Position numbers and translations under genes: made by a program. The notes under the pieces are model-generated. The model saw nothing but the letters and a program-made list of their open reading frames with translations. It was not told the DNA's origin and searched no databases. 10,685 bases of DNA from an uncultured Bacilli bacterium (GTDB lineage Bacteria; Bacillota_I; Bacilli_A; RF39; UBA660), in the NCBI GenBank assembly GCA_948750805.1, contig CAPZYV010000025.1, forward strand, positions 1-10,685, given 5' to 3'. Below are positions 1-8,069 of this stretch, in pieces; the stretch's first letter is position 1, and the number at the start of each line of letters is the position of its first letter.

Positions 1-619
1 CTTCAATAGGTTTAATCTTATTCAAACCAACTAATGTATTTTTTTCTATTATTAAACTATAAGTACTTATATGTTCTGGCTTTAATTTAAGTAACAAACT
101 AAGGTCTTTTTGAACCATTTTAATATTTTCTAAAGGAAGTGCATACATTAAGTCTAAATTAATATTTTTAAAACCAATATTTCTTAAAAGTTCCATTTTT
201 CTTTTAGCATCTTTAAAATCAGCTTCTCTATTCATAAACTTTAATTTATCAGGATTAAAAGATTCAATACCAATACTTAATCTGTTAACCCCTTTAGCAA
301 ATAAAAATTGCATTTTCTTTTCTTCAATATCACTTAAATTACATTCAAATGTAAATTCCATACTAGAACTTTTTTTAAATCTATCTAAAACATTAAATAA
401 TTCTTCTAATTCTAAAATAGACAAAGAGCTAGGAGTTCCACCTCCAATATATAGAGTATCTATTTCTTCACCCATATATGAATTATCTATTTCCTCTTTA
501 AGTTTTTCTAAATAAGAATTTATCCAATCACTATTATATACTACCTTACAAAAATCACAATAAGAACAAATACTGTTACAAAAAGGAATATGAATATATA
601 CTGACCTTATCTTATCCAT
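1..619 (-). CDS. hemW: HemW-type radical SAM protein, N-terminal 206 residues (3' end beyond window)
   Basis: Radical SAM protein of the HemW family (older annotations: oxygen-independent coproporphyrinogen III oxidase-like). Characterised HemW proteins bind heme and insert it into target proteins; they do not make heme. Seen: a YIHIPFC start, a CX3CX2C iron-sulfur cluster motif at C14, C18 and C21, GGGTPS at residues 59-64 (SAM binding), then VNRLSIGIESF, INLDLMYALP and HISTYSL blocks typical of the family. Phenylalanine (F23) occupies the position of the fourth Cys of true HemN (CX3CX2CXC), which favours HemW; an extra Cys follows at C24. The ATG (619-617) shares one base with the stop codon of the upstream HTH gene (TAATG), so translation is probably coupled; no strong Shine-Dalgarno of its own is seen. 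The family is usually about 370-380 residues, so roughly half is present. Family call is firm; the substrate in this organism is inference. Confidence 0.93.
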   Translation of the reverse strand, partial: MDKIRSVYIHIPFCNSICSYCDFCKVVYNSDWINSYLEKLKEEIDNSYMGEEIDTLYIGGGTPSSLSILELEELFNVLDRFKKSSSMEFTFECNLSDIEEKKMQFLFAKGVNRLSIGIESFNPDKLKFMNREADFKDAKRKMELLRNIGFKNINLDLMYALPLENIKMVQKDLSLLLKLKPEHISTYSLIIEKNTLVGLNKIKPIE

Positions 620-1191
620 TACTTGCGACCCCAGCTACTATACATTTTCTTTATTTCTTCTAAAGATAAAGCATCGGTATCATCTATTACATCAGGATTT
701 TCTAATAATTTTCTTTGCATATTTAAATGTTCTTGCTCAGATATCGTTTTTGGTTTTTCTCTTCTTACTTTTACTATTTCAGCAAGTTTCTTGCTTGTTG
801 CTACTCTTTTTATAGCATTAGCAATAGTTGTTGTAGAACAATTATATTGCTTAGCTAAAGACCGTAAAGTTTCGCTTTTATCTATAACTGCACAAACTAT
901 ATCAACTGCTTGTTCATCACTTATACTTAACCCACGTCTACTTTTACTACCAGCTTTTGCTCTTGTTTCCAACAATAATCGCTCCAATGTAAGCTCAATT
1001 TTAGTAGCTAATAATTCATTATAATATGCACCATCAGGCAATCTAACTTTATTTAATACATCATTAATATATTTTCTAGAACTATTAAAATGCGTAATAG
1101 CTTCCTGAATATTATGCCCATCTAATATAAAATCAACATAAACCATAACTTGTTCTCTAGTCATATTCTTAATTGAAACTTTATATCTCAT
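619..1191 (-). CDS. Small putative DNA-binding protein with two helix-turn-helix segments
   Basis: A 190-residue, basic protein that I cannot assign to a named family with certainty. Two HTH-like segments are visible: residues 10-49 (start MTREQV, core NIQEAITHFNSSRKYINDVL) and residues 90-130 (start ISDEQAV, core TLRSLAKQYNCSTTTIANAI). They align with each other over about 40 residues, which suggests an internal duplication. Between them is a helical linker ending in a basic patch (KAGSKSRRG, 79-87). The first half, with HTH, helix and basic Gly-rich turn, resembles the layout of the sporulation regulator SpoIIID, but this is a pattern impression only. The C-terminal 50 residues are charged and look unstructured. 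The ATG (1191-1189) overlaps the lepA stop by one base (TAATG), and its own stop overlaps the hemW start in the same way. A weak GGAG lies about 10 bases upstream, inside lepA. Probably a cytoplasmic transcription factor; target unknown. Confidence 0.85.
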   Translation of the reverse strand: MRYKVSIKNMTREQVMVYVDFILDGHNIQEAITHFNSSRKYINDVLNKVRLPDGAYYNELLATKIELTLERLLLETRAKAGSKSRRGLSISDEQAVDIVCAVIDKSETLRSLAKQYNCSTTTIANAIKRVATSKKLAEIVKVRREKPKTISEQEHLNMQRKLLENPDVIDDTDALSLEEIKKMYSSWGRK

Positions 1192-2990
1192 TACTTCTCA
1201 TCTCCACTTAATACTGCTAAAAATGCTTCTTGTGGCACTTCAACCGAACCTACCATTTTCATCCTTTTCTTTCCTTCTTTTTGAGCTTCAAGAAGCTTTC
1301 TTTTTCGTGATACATCACCACCATAACATTTTGCTAATACATTCTTACGCATAGCACTAATTGTTTCTCTAGCTATTACTTTAGACCCTACTGAAGCTTG
1401 AACTGGAAGTTCAAACATCTGTCTTGGAATTAATTCTTTAAGTTTTTTAACAATTATACGGCCTCTACTATAAGCAAAGTCTTTATGAACAATAACTGAT
1501 AAAGCATCAACTATTTTACCATTAAGTAAAATATCCATTTTAACTAAACTTGATTCTCTATAACCACAAATTTCGTAATCAAAAGAAGCATAACCTTTAG
1601 TATAACTTTTAAGTTTATCAAAAAAATCATATACTATTTCTGAAAGCGGTATTTCGTAATGAATATTAACTCTAGTTTCATCAATATATTCCATTGATTT
1701 ATAAATACCTCTTTTATCTTGACATAATTCCATTATTGGTCCAATATACTCACTAGGAACAATAATATTCGTATAAATAAATGGTTCCATTATTTTAGCA
1801 ATTATAGCTCTATCAGGCATTTTATTAGGACTATCTATCGCTAAAACTTCACCGTTTGTTAAAGTAACTTCATAAATAACACTAGGGCTAGTAGCAATAA
1901 TACTTATCCCAAACTCTCTTTCAATACGAGTCATAATAACATCCATATGGAGTAACCCTAAAAAACCAGTTCTAAAACCAAATCCTAATGCATCACTTGT
2001 TTCAGCTTCAAATGATAAAGCTGCATCATTTAGTTTTAATTTATTTAAAGCTTCTTTTAAAGCTTCAAATTGATTAGGCTCGACCGGAAATAATCCAGAA
2101 TAAACCATTGGTTTCATTGGTTGATAACCAGTTATAGGATTTTCTGCAGGATTATTGCTTAAAGTTATGGTATCACCAACACTTACCTTAGTAATATCTT
2201 TAATACTAGCACAAATATAACCTACTTCTCCAGCATTTAAAACTTCTTTTTTTACTTCTTTAGGGGTACTAACTCCTAGTTCTACAATTTCAAAGCAAGA
2301 ATCGGTTGCCATCATTTTTATTTTATCTTTTACATGTAAAGCGCCACTTACTACTTTAACTAAAGCTATTACTCCTTTATAAGCATCATACCTACTATCA
2401 AAGATTAAAGCTTTAGTTTTATCTGTATTTTCAATATTAGGCTCGGGTATTCGTTTAATAATTTCTTCAATAAGTTCAGGCACTCCTACCCCGGTTTTAC
2501 CACTACATAGAAGTATTTCTTCTTCACTGAAACCAAATACTCGTTTTAGTTCTGCTGTAACTTTTGGAATATCTGCATTAGGCAAATCAATTTTATTTAT
2601 AACAGGAATAATAGTTAAATCATTATTCATAGCTAAATATAAATTAGCTATAGTTTGAGCTTCAATTCCTTGAGCAGCATCAACAACTAATATAGCTCCT
2701 TCACATGCAGCTAGACTTCTAGAAACCTCATAAGAAAAATCGACATGTCCAGGAGTATCTATTAAATTTAAAACATATTCTTCACCCTTATATTTAGTAT
2801 GTAATTCTACTGCATTAAGTTTAATTGTTATGCCTCTTTCCCGTTCTAAATCCATACTATCAAGCATTTGTTCTTTCATTTCTCTTTTATCTATAGCATT
2901 AGTACACTCTAAAATTCTATCAGCAAGAGTGCTCTTTCCGTGGTCAATATGCGCAATGATGGAAAAATTTCTAATATTTTTTGAATTCAT
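1191..2990 (-). CDS. lepA: Elongation factor 4 (LepA), ribosome-associated GTPase
   Basis: Translational GTPase EF4/LepA, which binds ribosomes and is implicated in back-translocation and in ribosome assembly or initiation under stress. At 599 residues it matches the usual full length. Seen: G1 AHIDHGKST (13-21), switch I with RERGIT (50-55), G3 DTPGHVDF (78-85) carrying the catalytic His82, G4 NKID (132-135) and G5 region SGKTG. EF-G-like domains II, III and V follow, then the LepA-specific C-terminal domain ending in [14 protein letters not shown] and [16 protein letters not shown], which is diagnostic for LepA against EF-G or BipA. The ATG start is preceded by GGTG (3000-2997) six bases upstream, a modest Shine-Dalgarno. 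The gene follows the parC terminator and so probably begins a new transcript that continues into the HTH gene and hemW. No residue in the GTPase motifs looks abnormal. Confidence 0.98.
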   Translation of the reverse strand: MNSKNIRNFSIIAHIDHGKSTLADRILECTNAIDKREMKEQMLDSMDLERERGITIKLNAVELHTKYKGEEYVLNLIDTPGHVDFSYEVSRSLAACEGAILVVDAAQGIEAQTIANLYLAMNNDLTIIPVINKIDLPNADIPKVTAELKRVFGFSEEEILLCSGKTGVGVPELIEEIIKRIPEPNIENTDKTKALIFDSRYDAYKGVIALVKVVSGALHVKDKIKMMATDSCFEIVELGVSTPKEVKKEVLNAGEVGYICASIKDITKVSVGDTITLSNNPAENPITGYQPMKPMVYSGLFPVEPNQFEALKEALNKLKLNDAALSFEAETSDALGFGFRTGFLGLLHMDVIMTRIEREFGISIIATSPSVIYEVTLTNGEVLAIDSPNKMPDRAIIAKIMEPFIYTNIIVPSEYIGPIMELCQDKRGIYKSMEYIDETRVNIHYEIPLSEIVYDFFDKLKSYTKGYASFDYEICGYRESSLVKMDILLNGKIVDALSVIVHKDFAYSRGRIIVKKLKELIPRQMFELPVQASVGSKVIARETISAMRKNVLAKCYGGDVSRKRKLLEAQKEGKKRMKMVGSVEVPQEAFLAVLSGDEK

Positions 2991-3006
2991 CTAAAACACC
3001 AATATA

Positions 3007-3070
3007 ATTATATCGTAAATGAAAGAAAGATTAAAGTATAAATTATATTTATAAATTAAAATATTATAAA
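3007..3070 (-). promoter_or_regulatory. Candidate promoter(s) for lepA-HTH-hemW
   Basis: The 77 bases between the parC terminator stem and lepA are almost all A/T. One candidate is TTTATA (3070-3065), a 17-base spacer, and TATAAT (3047-3042), giving a leader of about 45-50 bases. A second TATAAT at 3012-3007 has no good -35 and would leave a leader of only about 10 bases. A promoter is expected because a terminator lies directly upstream, but in such AT-rich sequence these matches are weak evidence. Confidence 0.35.
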
Positions 3071-3091
3071 AAGCTTCGTAATTGAAGCTTT
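3062..3091 (-). terminator. Rho-independent terminator of parC, overlapping its stop codon
   Basis: On the minus strand an 8-bp perfect stem AAAGCTTC/GAAGCTTT (arms 3091-3084 and 3077-3070) encloses a 6-base loop AATTAC and runs into TTATAATATTTTAATTT. The last two bases of the parC TAA (3092-3090) form the first two bases of the stem. The U-tract is short and interrupted, so strength may be moderate. Confidence 0.75.
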
Positions 3092-5579
3092 ATATTTTAA
3101 AATCATCTAAGAAGTCTTCCATAGATAAAACTTTAGGCTCATTAATAACTTCTTCTTTAATTTCTACAACTTTTTCTTTTTTTTCTTCTTTCTTTTCTTT
3201 TAGAGCTACTTTAGTAGCCAAATCAAGTTTATATTTACTAATACTTGAACCGGTCGAAGCTAAATCCATAATAGCAATATCACTATTTTTAAAAATATTA
3301 ATGTCAGAATCAGCTTTTGTTAAAACTAAATCTCGAGAATTAGTACCTAAAGCACTTAATACTTTATAAGTAACAGTTTTAGTTTTCTTTAAAAGTAAAC
3401 TTCCTTTTTTAGCGCGACTATGAGTTTCAAGTTCTGATAATTTAACCCGTTTAGCCGTTTTATTATCCGTAAATATAGTAATATACTCAGTATTATTATC
3501 ATAACTAAACATACTAACTAAATTGTCTTCTTTCAAATTAATACCTTTAACTCCGCTAGCTTTAGCTCCTATTACAGGTACATCACTTGAGTTATAATTT
3601 AAATAATAACCATTTTCTGTTACAAGAATTAAAGTTCCTAAATCTTTTTCTACGCTTATTAGTTCGTCATTATCTTTAAGTTTCATAGCAACAATTGGCT
3701 TATTACATCTAAGTACTTCAAAATCACTCATAAGAGTTCTTTTAATATTACCAAGTTTAGTCGCTAATACTAACGTATCGTTTTTATCATACATCATAGA
3801 AGCAATAACTTTTTCGCCTTCACTTAACATAACAATATTATTAACGTGTTTTCCTAGTTCTTTCCATTTCATATCCGGAATTTTATATACTGGAATAAAT
3901 AAATAATTACCTGAATTAGTAAATATGAGTATTGTATCTAGAGTCGTACACTCATATAAACCAGTTACAAAATCACCAGGTTTTAAAGTAGTATCTTCCG
4001 TACTAGCAGCATAACTCTTAGCACTTACTCTTTTAATATAACCTTCATTTGTTACAACTACAACAACATTTTCCTTTGGTATCATCGCTTCTTTATCAAG
4101 CTTAATTTCCGTCACAAATTCTTCAATTTGAGTTTTTCTTGGAGTAGCATATTCTTTTTTTATTAATTTAAGTTCTTTTTTCATTACATATTTTAAAACT
4201 TCATCATCACTCAAAATTGCTTTTAATCCTTCGATTAATTTTGCAAGTTTTTCCATTTTTTCTTGTAATTCCACAACATCAGTATTAGTTAGTCGATATA
4301 ATTGTAAAGTTACAATAGCTTCTGCTTGCTCTATCGAAAATTGAAACTTTTCTACTAAATTATTTTTAGCATCACTTTTATTTTTACTAGCTCTAATAAC
4401 TTTTATTACTTCATCAAGGATTGAAATACATTTAATTAATCCTTCAACAATATGCATTTCTTTTTCATTTTTAGCCAAATCAAATTTAGTTCGTTCTAAT
4501 ATTACTTCTCTTTGATGAGCAATATAAGCATCAAGTATTTCTAAAATACCTAAAGTTTTAGGCACACGATTTACAATTGCAACCATATTGTAATTGTATG
4601 ATATTTGTAAATCCGTATTTTTAAATAAATAGTTTAATATAAGTTCACTATTAGCTCCACTTTTTAGGTCAATTACAATACGTAATCCTTCTCTATCAGA
4701 TTCATCACGTACCTCAGCCATTCCCTCAATTTTTTTATCAATTCTAATACCATCAATTTTATTTACGAGCATAGCTTTATTAACATCATAAGGTATTTCA
4801 CTAATAACTATTTTTTCTTTTCCTTTTTCTTTAACTATTTCATATTTAGATTTAACTATTACTCTACCTTTACCAGTTTTAAAAGCATCTCTAATACCAT
4901 CAATTCCACAAGCTATACCACCTGTTGGATAATCAGGCCCTTTAACAATTTCTAAAATGGTATCTAAATAACAATTTGGTGAATCAATTCTTTTAATTGT
5001 AGCATCAATTATCTCTCCTAAATTATGAGGTGGAATATTAGTTGCATATCCAGCACTTATTCCCATCGTACCATTTACAAGTAAATTTGGAAATTTAGCA
5101 GGAAGCACAGTTGGCTCTAAAAGTCTATCATCAAAGTTCGGAGCAAATTTAACTGTATTTTTATCTAAATCATTTAATAATTCATTGCTTATTTTAGCAA
5201 GTCTAGCTTCAGTATAACGATATGCAGCAGCCCCATCGCCATCCATTGAACCATTATTACCTTTCATATCAACTAAAATAGTATTTTGTTTCCACCACTG
5301 ACTCATACGAACCATCGCATCATATACTGATGAATCACCATGAGGATGGTATTTACCTAAAACATCTCCTACCGTAGCAGCACATTTAACATACTTTTTA
5401 TCATAAGTATATCCCGCTTTATACATTGCAAAAAGGATTCTTCTTTGAACTGGTTTTAAGCCATCCCGAACATCAGGAATAGCTCGGTCTTGTATTATTT
5501 CTTTGGCATAAGCACCAAAACGAAGACCCATTATTTCTTCTAAAGCATAATCTTCAATTTTTTTTAATATATCTTGCAT
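3090..5579 (-). CDS. parC: DNA topoisomerase IV subunit A (ParC)
   Basis: The DNA-cleaving subunit of the type IIA topoisomerase that decatenates daughter chromosomes, acting as ParC2ParE2. With the preferred start it has 829 residues. Seen: IPDVRDGLKPVQRRIL (34-49), the HPHGDSSVYDAMV block (78-90), and the catalytic Tyr122 in AAYRYTEA. FPNLLVNG and GISAGYATNIPPHN follow, then a long coiled-coil-like stretch and a C-terminal beta-pinwheel region of repeated 'TILIFTNSGNY'-like strands. The LRFGAYAKEIIQDRAIPDVRDG block reads like ParC rather than GyrA, and no clear GyrA box is present. Residues 83 and 87 of the quinolone-resistance region are Ser and Asp, so no classic resistance substitution is visible. 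The tail is Lys/Glu-rich low complexity ending in MEDFLDDFKI. The start at 5579 is chosen because AGGTGA lies five bases upstream. An ATG nine codons earlier (5606) abuts the upstream terminator U-tract and lacks a ribosome site. I found no clear promoter between that terminator and the gene. Confidence 0.95.
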   Translation of the reverse strand: MQDILKKIEDYALEEIMGLRFGAYAKEIIQDRAIPDVRDGLKPVQRRILFAMYKAGYTYDKKYVKCAATVGDVLGKYHPHGDSSVYDAMVRMSQWWKQNTILVDMKGNNGSMDGDGAAAYRYTEARLAKISNELLNDLDKNTVKFAPNFDDRLLEPTVLPAKFPNLLVNGTMGISAGYATNIPPHNLGEIIDATIKRIDSPNCYLDTILEIVKGPDYPTGGIACGIDGIRDAFKTGKGRVIVKSKYEIVKEKGKEKIVISEIPYDVNKAMLVNKIDGIRIDKKIEGMAEVRDESDREGLRIVIDLKSGANSELILNYLFKNTDLQISYNYNMVAIVNRVPKTLGILEILDAYIAHQREVILERTKFDLAKNEKEMHIVEGLIKCISILDEVIKVIRASKNKSDAKNNLVEKFQFSIEQAEAIVTLQLYRLTNTDVVELQEKMEKLAKLIEGLKAILSDDEVLKYVMKKELKLIKKEYATPRKTQIEEFVTEIKLDKEAMIPKENVVVVVTNEGYIKRVSAKSYAASTEDTTLKPGDFVTGLYECTTLDTILIFTNSGNYLFIPVYKIPDMKWKELGKHVNNIVMLSEGEKVIASMMYDKNDTLVLATKLGNIKRTLMSDFEVLRCNKPIVAMKLKDNDELISVEKDLGTLILVTENGYYLNYNSSDVPVIGAKASGVKGINLKEDNLVSMFSYDNNTEYITIFTDNKTAKRVKLSELETHSRAKKGSLLLKKTKTVTYKVLSALGTNSRDLVLTKADSDINIFKNSDIAIMDLASTGSSISKYKLDLATKVALKEKKEEKKEKVVEIKEEVINEPKVLSMEDFLDDFKI

Positions 5580-5584
5580 ATACT

Positions 5585-5590
5585 TCACCT
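5585..5590 (-). promoter_or_regulatory. Shine-Dalgarno AGGTGA that fixes the parC start
   Basis: AGGTGA reads on the minus strand five bases before the ATG at 5579-5577. It supports that start over the in-frame ATG at 5606, which has only U-tract sequence before it. Confidence 0.8.
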
Positions 5591-5606
5591 TAATATATAA
5601 TAACAT

Positions 5607-5643
5607 AAAAAAAAGTATAAAGAAACTATCCTTTACACTTTTT
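5607..5643 (-). terminator. Strong rho-independent terminator of the arsR-cadA operon
   Basis: The minus-strand RNA forms a 13-bp stem, AAAAAGUGUAAAG paired with CUUUAUACUUUUU (arms 5643-5631 and 5622-5610), with an 8-base loop. The stem is followed by a run of U to 5607. One pair is G-U in this orientation but A-C (a mismatch) on the plus strand, so the hairpin is designed for minus-strand transcripts. It lies 33 bases after the ATPase stop codon. Confidence 0.88.
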
Positions 5644-5675
5644 AGTCAAACAATATCTAATAGTTTTTTAATCAT

Positions 5676-7697
5676 TTATTTTTTTAATATCCTTAAAGTA
5701 TTTAATATTGTAATTAAAGTTACACCTGTATCAGCAAATACTGCTAAAGCCATATTAGCAAAACCAAAAGTAGCAAGGCATAAAATTGAAAGTTTAGTCA
5801 AAATCGCAAATATCAAATTCATAGTAATAATTTTATTAGTTTTTCTTGATATATTCAAAATATTTAATATGCCCTCTAAATTATCATTCATAATTACGAT
5901 GTCACTTGCTTCAATAGCACTATTACTTCCAAGTTCTCCCATAGAAATACCAACATCTGAAAGAGCAAGTGCTGGAGTATCATTTATACCATCACCAACA
6001 AATATAACTTTATGATTGTTTTTTAGTTCAACTAGCTTCTCATATTTTTCTTCAGGTAATAATTCAGACTCATATTCATCTATATCTATTTTATCAGCGA
6101 CCATTTTAGCAAAAGTTTTATTATCGCCAGTAAACATTATAGTTTTAATATTTGATTGTTTTAAACTATTAATGACATATTTAGCATTATCTTTCACATT
6201 ATCATTAAAAATTAATCCCGCAATAACTTCATTATTAATACTTAAAAATACATTTGCTATTTTTTTCGTTCCCACAAATGAAGCTGAGCCAACTTTTATT
6301 TTTTTGGAACCTACTTTATATTCTAATCCTTTACCTTCGATTTCTTTAAAATCTTTAACTTTACTAGTATCAATTTTATCTTTTATCTCATTTAATATTA
6401 CTTTTGCTAAAGGATGATTTGATAATTCTTCACCCATACCTATTAAGCTTAGTACTTCTTCTTTATTATATAAATTATTATATATTTTAATATCTTCTAG
6501 TTTGAATGAGCCTCTAGTAATAGTTCCAGTTTTATCAAAAACGATTGTATCACATTTATTTAATAAATCTAAAAAATTGCTTCCTTTTATTAAAGCTTTA
6601 GCACGAGAGGCTGCTCCTATTCCAGCAAAATAACTAAGAGGTACCGATATAGCAATTGCACAAGGGCATGATATTACTAAGAATGTTAAACCACGGTATA
6701 TACTATCACTAAAAGTAACGTCTAATATTAGCGGTAATACTCCACCAATTAAAACAGCAATTATTAAAACTATTGGCGTATAATAACTAGCTATTTTCGA
6801 AACTTTAGTTTCAACTTTAGATTTATTATTTGTCGCATTTATTGTAAGAAGAAATATTTTATAAGCTGTACTTTCATAATAAGTATGTGTAATTTTCACT
6901 TCTAAAATATCACCCTTATTTATAGAACCCGATAAAACTTTAGAATTCTTTTTCACTTTTTGCAAAACTGATTCACCAGTTAAATGAGATGTATCAAGAG
7001 TACTTTCGCCTTTTATAACTATCCCATCAGATGGTACTTTATCTCCTTTTTTTACAACAACAATATCATTTACTTGTAAAGTTTTAGCTTCAATTTTTTT
7101 AATAGTATTATCTATTTTTAAATAAGCTTCATCAATTTTTAAATCTAATAAACTCTTAATTTCTCTGCGGCTTTTATTAACTGCTTTATCTTCTAAAATT
7201 TTCCCGATAACATAAAGAAATACTACCATAACTCCTTCCATATGTTCACCTAATATATAAGCACCAACCGCTGATATTGTTATAAGAAAGTTTTCATCTA
7301 TATTATGAGAATTAATAATTTTTTTTATAGCCTTAATGAGTGTTTTATATAAAAGCAATCCATAAACCATAATTATCATTAATTCTTTAATTAAACCTTT
7401 TGGAATAAACAATGAAATAATTAAAATAACTACTGCTCCCAATAATCTATAAATTTCTTTATCTTTTTTAAACTCTATATTTTCTTCCTGTACTTTTACA
7501 CTAGGTTCAATCTTTTTTACAATTTTTTTCACTTCTTCTAAAGGATTATTTAATTCTGTTTTAAAAGATAATTCTAATAAACTAAAATTTACTATTACAT
7601 CATGAAACCTTTCATCTTTATTAATTTCATCTTCAATCTTTTTTGCACAATTAGCACAGTCTAAATTTTGTAATATATATTTATAACTCTTCAACAT
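5676..7697 (-). CDS. cadA: Cd2+/Zn2+/Pb2+-exporting P1B-type ATPase (CadA/ZntA-like)
   Basis: Inner-membrane heavy-metal pump driven by ATP. With the preferred start it has 673 residues. Seen in order: an N-terminal heavy-metal-associated domain with DCANC (Cys14, Cys17); hydrophobic segments from about residue 85; the actuator TGES (240-243); the transmembrane CPC at 344-346 within SCPCAIAISVPLSY; the phosphorylated Asp388 in DKTGT; the HP dipeptide (428-429) typical of P1B pumps; TGDN (523-526) and GDGIND (568-573) of the nucleotide and hinge regions. The last helix has Asp656 in ADTGVTLITILN, matching the conserved metal-coordinating Asp of the Zn/Cd/Pb group (P1B-2) and arguing against a Cu pump. 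ATG 7697 is preferred because AGGA lies seven bases upstream; a GTG at 7703 has only one base between AGGA and the start. The gene overlaps the end of the ArsR regulator by 17 bases, so the pair is one operon controlled by that regulator. Metal choice among Cd, Zn and Pb cannot be told from sequence. Confidence 0.93.
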   Translation of the reverse strand: MLKSYKYILQNLDCANCAKKIEDEINKDERFHDVIVNFSLLELSFKTELNNPLEEVKKIVKKIEPSVKVQEENIEFKKDKEIYRLLGAVVILIISLFIPKGLIKELMIIMVYGLLLYKTLIKAIKKIINSHNIDENFLITISAVGAYILGEHMEGVMVVFLYVIGKILEDKAVNKSRREIKSLLDLKIDEAYLKIDNTIKKIEAKTLQVNDIVVVKKGDKVPSDGIVIKGESTLDTSHLTGESVLQKVKKNSKVLSGSINKGDILEVKITHTYYESTAYKIFLLTINATNNKSKVETKVSKIASYYTPIVLIIAVLIGGVLPLILDVTFSDSIYRGLTFLVISCPCAIAISVPLSYFAGIGAASRAKALIKGSNFLDLLNKCDTIVFDKTGTITRGSFKLEDIKIYNNLYNKEEVLSLIGMGEELSNHPLAKVILNEIKDKIDTSKVKDFKEIEGKGLEYKVGSKKIKVGSASFVGTKKIANVFLSINNEVIAGLIFNDNVKDNAKYVINSLKQSNIKTIMFTGDNKTFAKMVADKIDIDEYESELLPEEKYEKLVELKNNHKVIFVGDGINDTPALALSDVGISMGELGSNSAIEASDIVIMNDNLEGILNILNISRKTNKIITMNLIFAILTKLSILCLATFGFANMALAVFADTGVTLITILNTLRILKK

Positions 7698-8028
7698 GCT
7701 CACGTCCTATCTGAAATAATTTTGTTACATGTTCATCTTTTAAACTATAAAAGACTACTTTGCCATCTTTACGCGATTTAACTAATTTCGCTTGTTTTAA
7801 AATTCTAAGTTGATGCGAGATAGCTGATTGGGTACTATTTGTTATATATGCTAAATCATACACACATAATTCACTTAATTTTAAAGCATAGATTATTTTC
7901 ATTCGTGTACTATCGCCAAAAATTTTAAAAACTTCTGCTATATCAAATAATAATTCATCACTTAACATTTTAGCTTTTACTCTTTTAGCTAAATCTTTAT
8001 GTAAGACACACTCACAATCTATATCCAT
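7681..8028 (-). CDS. ArsR/SmtB-family metal-sensing repressor (CadC/SmtB-like)
   Basis: A 115-residue winged-helix repressor that should release DNA when Zn/Cd/Pb binds. Seen: FGDSTRMKIIYAL, then the alpha-3 motif ELCVYDLA, recognition helix TQSAISHQLRILK, and wing KDGKVVFYSL. Two metal sites can be inferred. The alpha-5 site DXHX10HXXE is complete (D98, H100, H111, E114), as in Zn sensors of the SmtB type. For the alpha-3N site there are N-terminal C5, C7 and H10 plus C55 and D58, which match the SmtB pair Cys61/Asp64; the second Cys of the CadC motif (CVC) is Tyr57 here. The ATG is preceded by a strong AGGAGG (8043-8038), nine bases away. It is the first gene of the operon with the metal ATPase and is expected to repress itself through the operator overlapping its transcription start. 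Family is clear; whether it is best called cadC, smtB or czrA is not. Confidence 0.93.
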   Translation of the reverse strand: MDIDCECVLHKDLAKRVKAKMLSDELLFDIAEVFKIFGDSTRMKIIYALKLSELCVYDLAYITNSTQSAISHQLRILKQAKLVKSRKDGKVVFYSLKDEHVTKLFQIGREHVEEL

Positions 8029-8041
8029 AATTTTATCCCTC

Positions 8042-8067
8042 CTTATATGAATATCTGTTCATATATT
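8042..8067. promoter_or_regulatory. 12-2-12 inverted-repeat operator for the ArsR-type repressor
   Basis: An imperfect palindrome with core arms ATATGAATA (8045-8053) and TGTTCATAT (8056-8064) around a TC centre; 8 of the 9 core pairs match, and 9 of 12 over the full arms. This form is the known operator type of SmtB/CadC repressors. It begins two bases downstream of the -10 hexamer and reaches into the AGGAGG ribosome site, so a bound repressor would cover the predicted transcription start. Confidence 0.85.
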
Positions 8068-8069
8068 AA

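Noticed and set aside
1..619. True HemN coproporphyrinogen dehydrogenase
   Set aside because: The fourth Cys position of HemN is Phe23, and linkage to lepA is typical of HemW.
623..1024. Plus-strand open frame of 133 codons opposite the HTH gene
   Set aside because: It lies wholly antisense to a better-supported gene with matched operon junctions; its Ser/Phe/Leu-rich translation is typical of the complement of Lys/Glu-rich coding sequence.
3082..3369. Plus-strand open frame of 95 codons opposite the end of parC
   Set aside because: It is the complement of the Lys/Glu-rich parC tail and begins inside the terminator hairpin; no ribosome site or family resemblance.
3090..5579. GyrA as an alternative to ParC, and GyrB as an alternative to ParE
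   Set aside because: The first 50 residues, the absence of a clear GyrA box and the PLRGKVIN block fit topoisomerase IV better; the two genes also support each other by location.
6016..6417. Plus-strand open frame of 133 codons inside cadA
   Set aside because: Antisense to the conserved nucleotide-binding domain of the ATPase; Ser/Phe-rich shadow translation.
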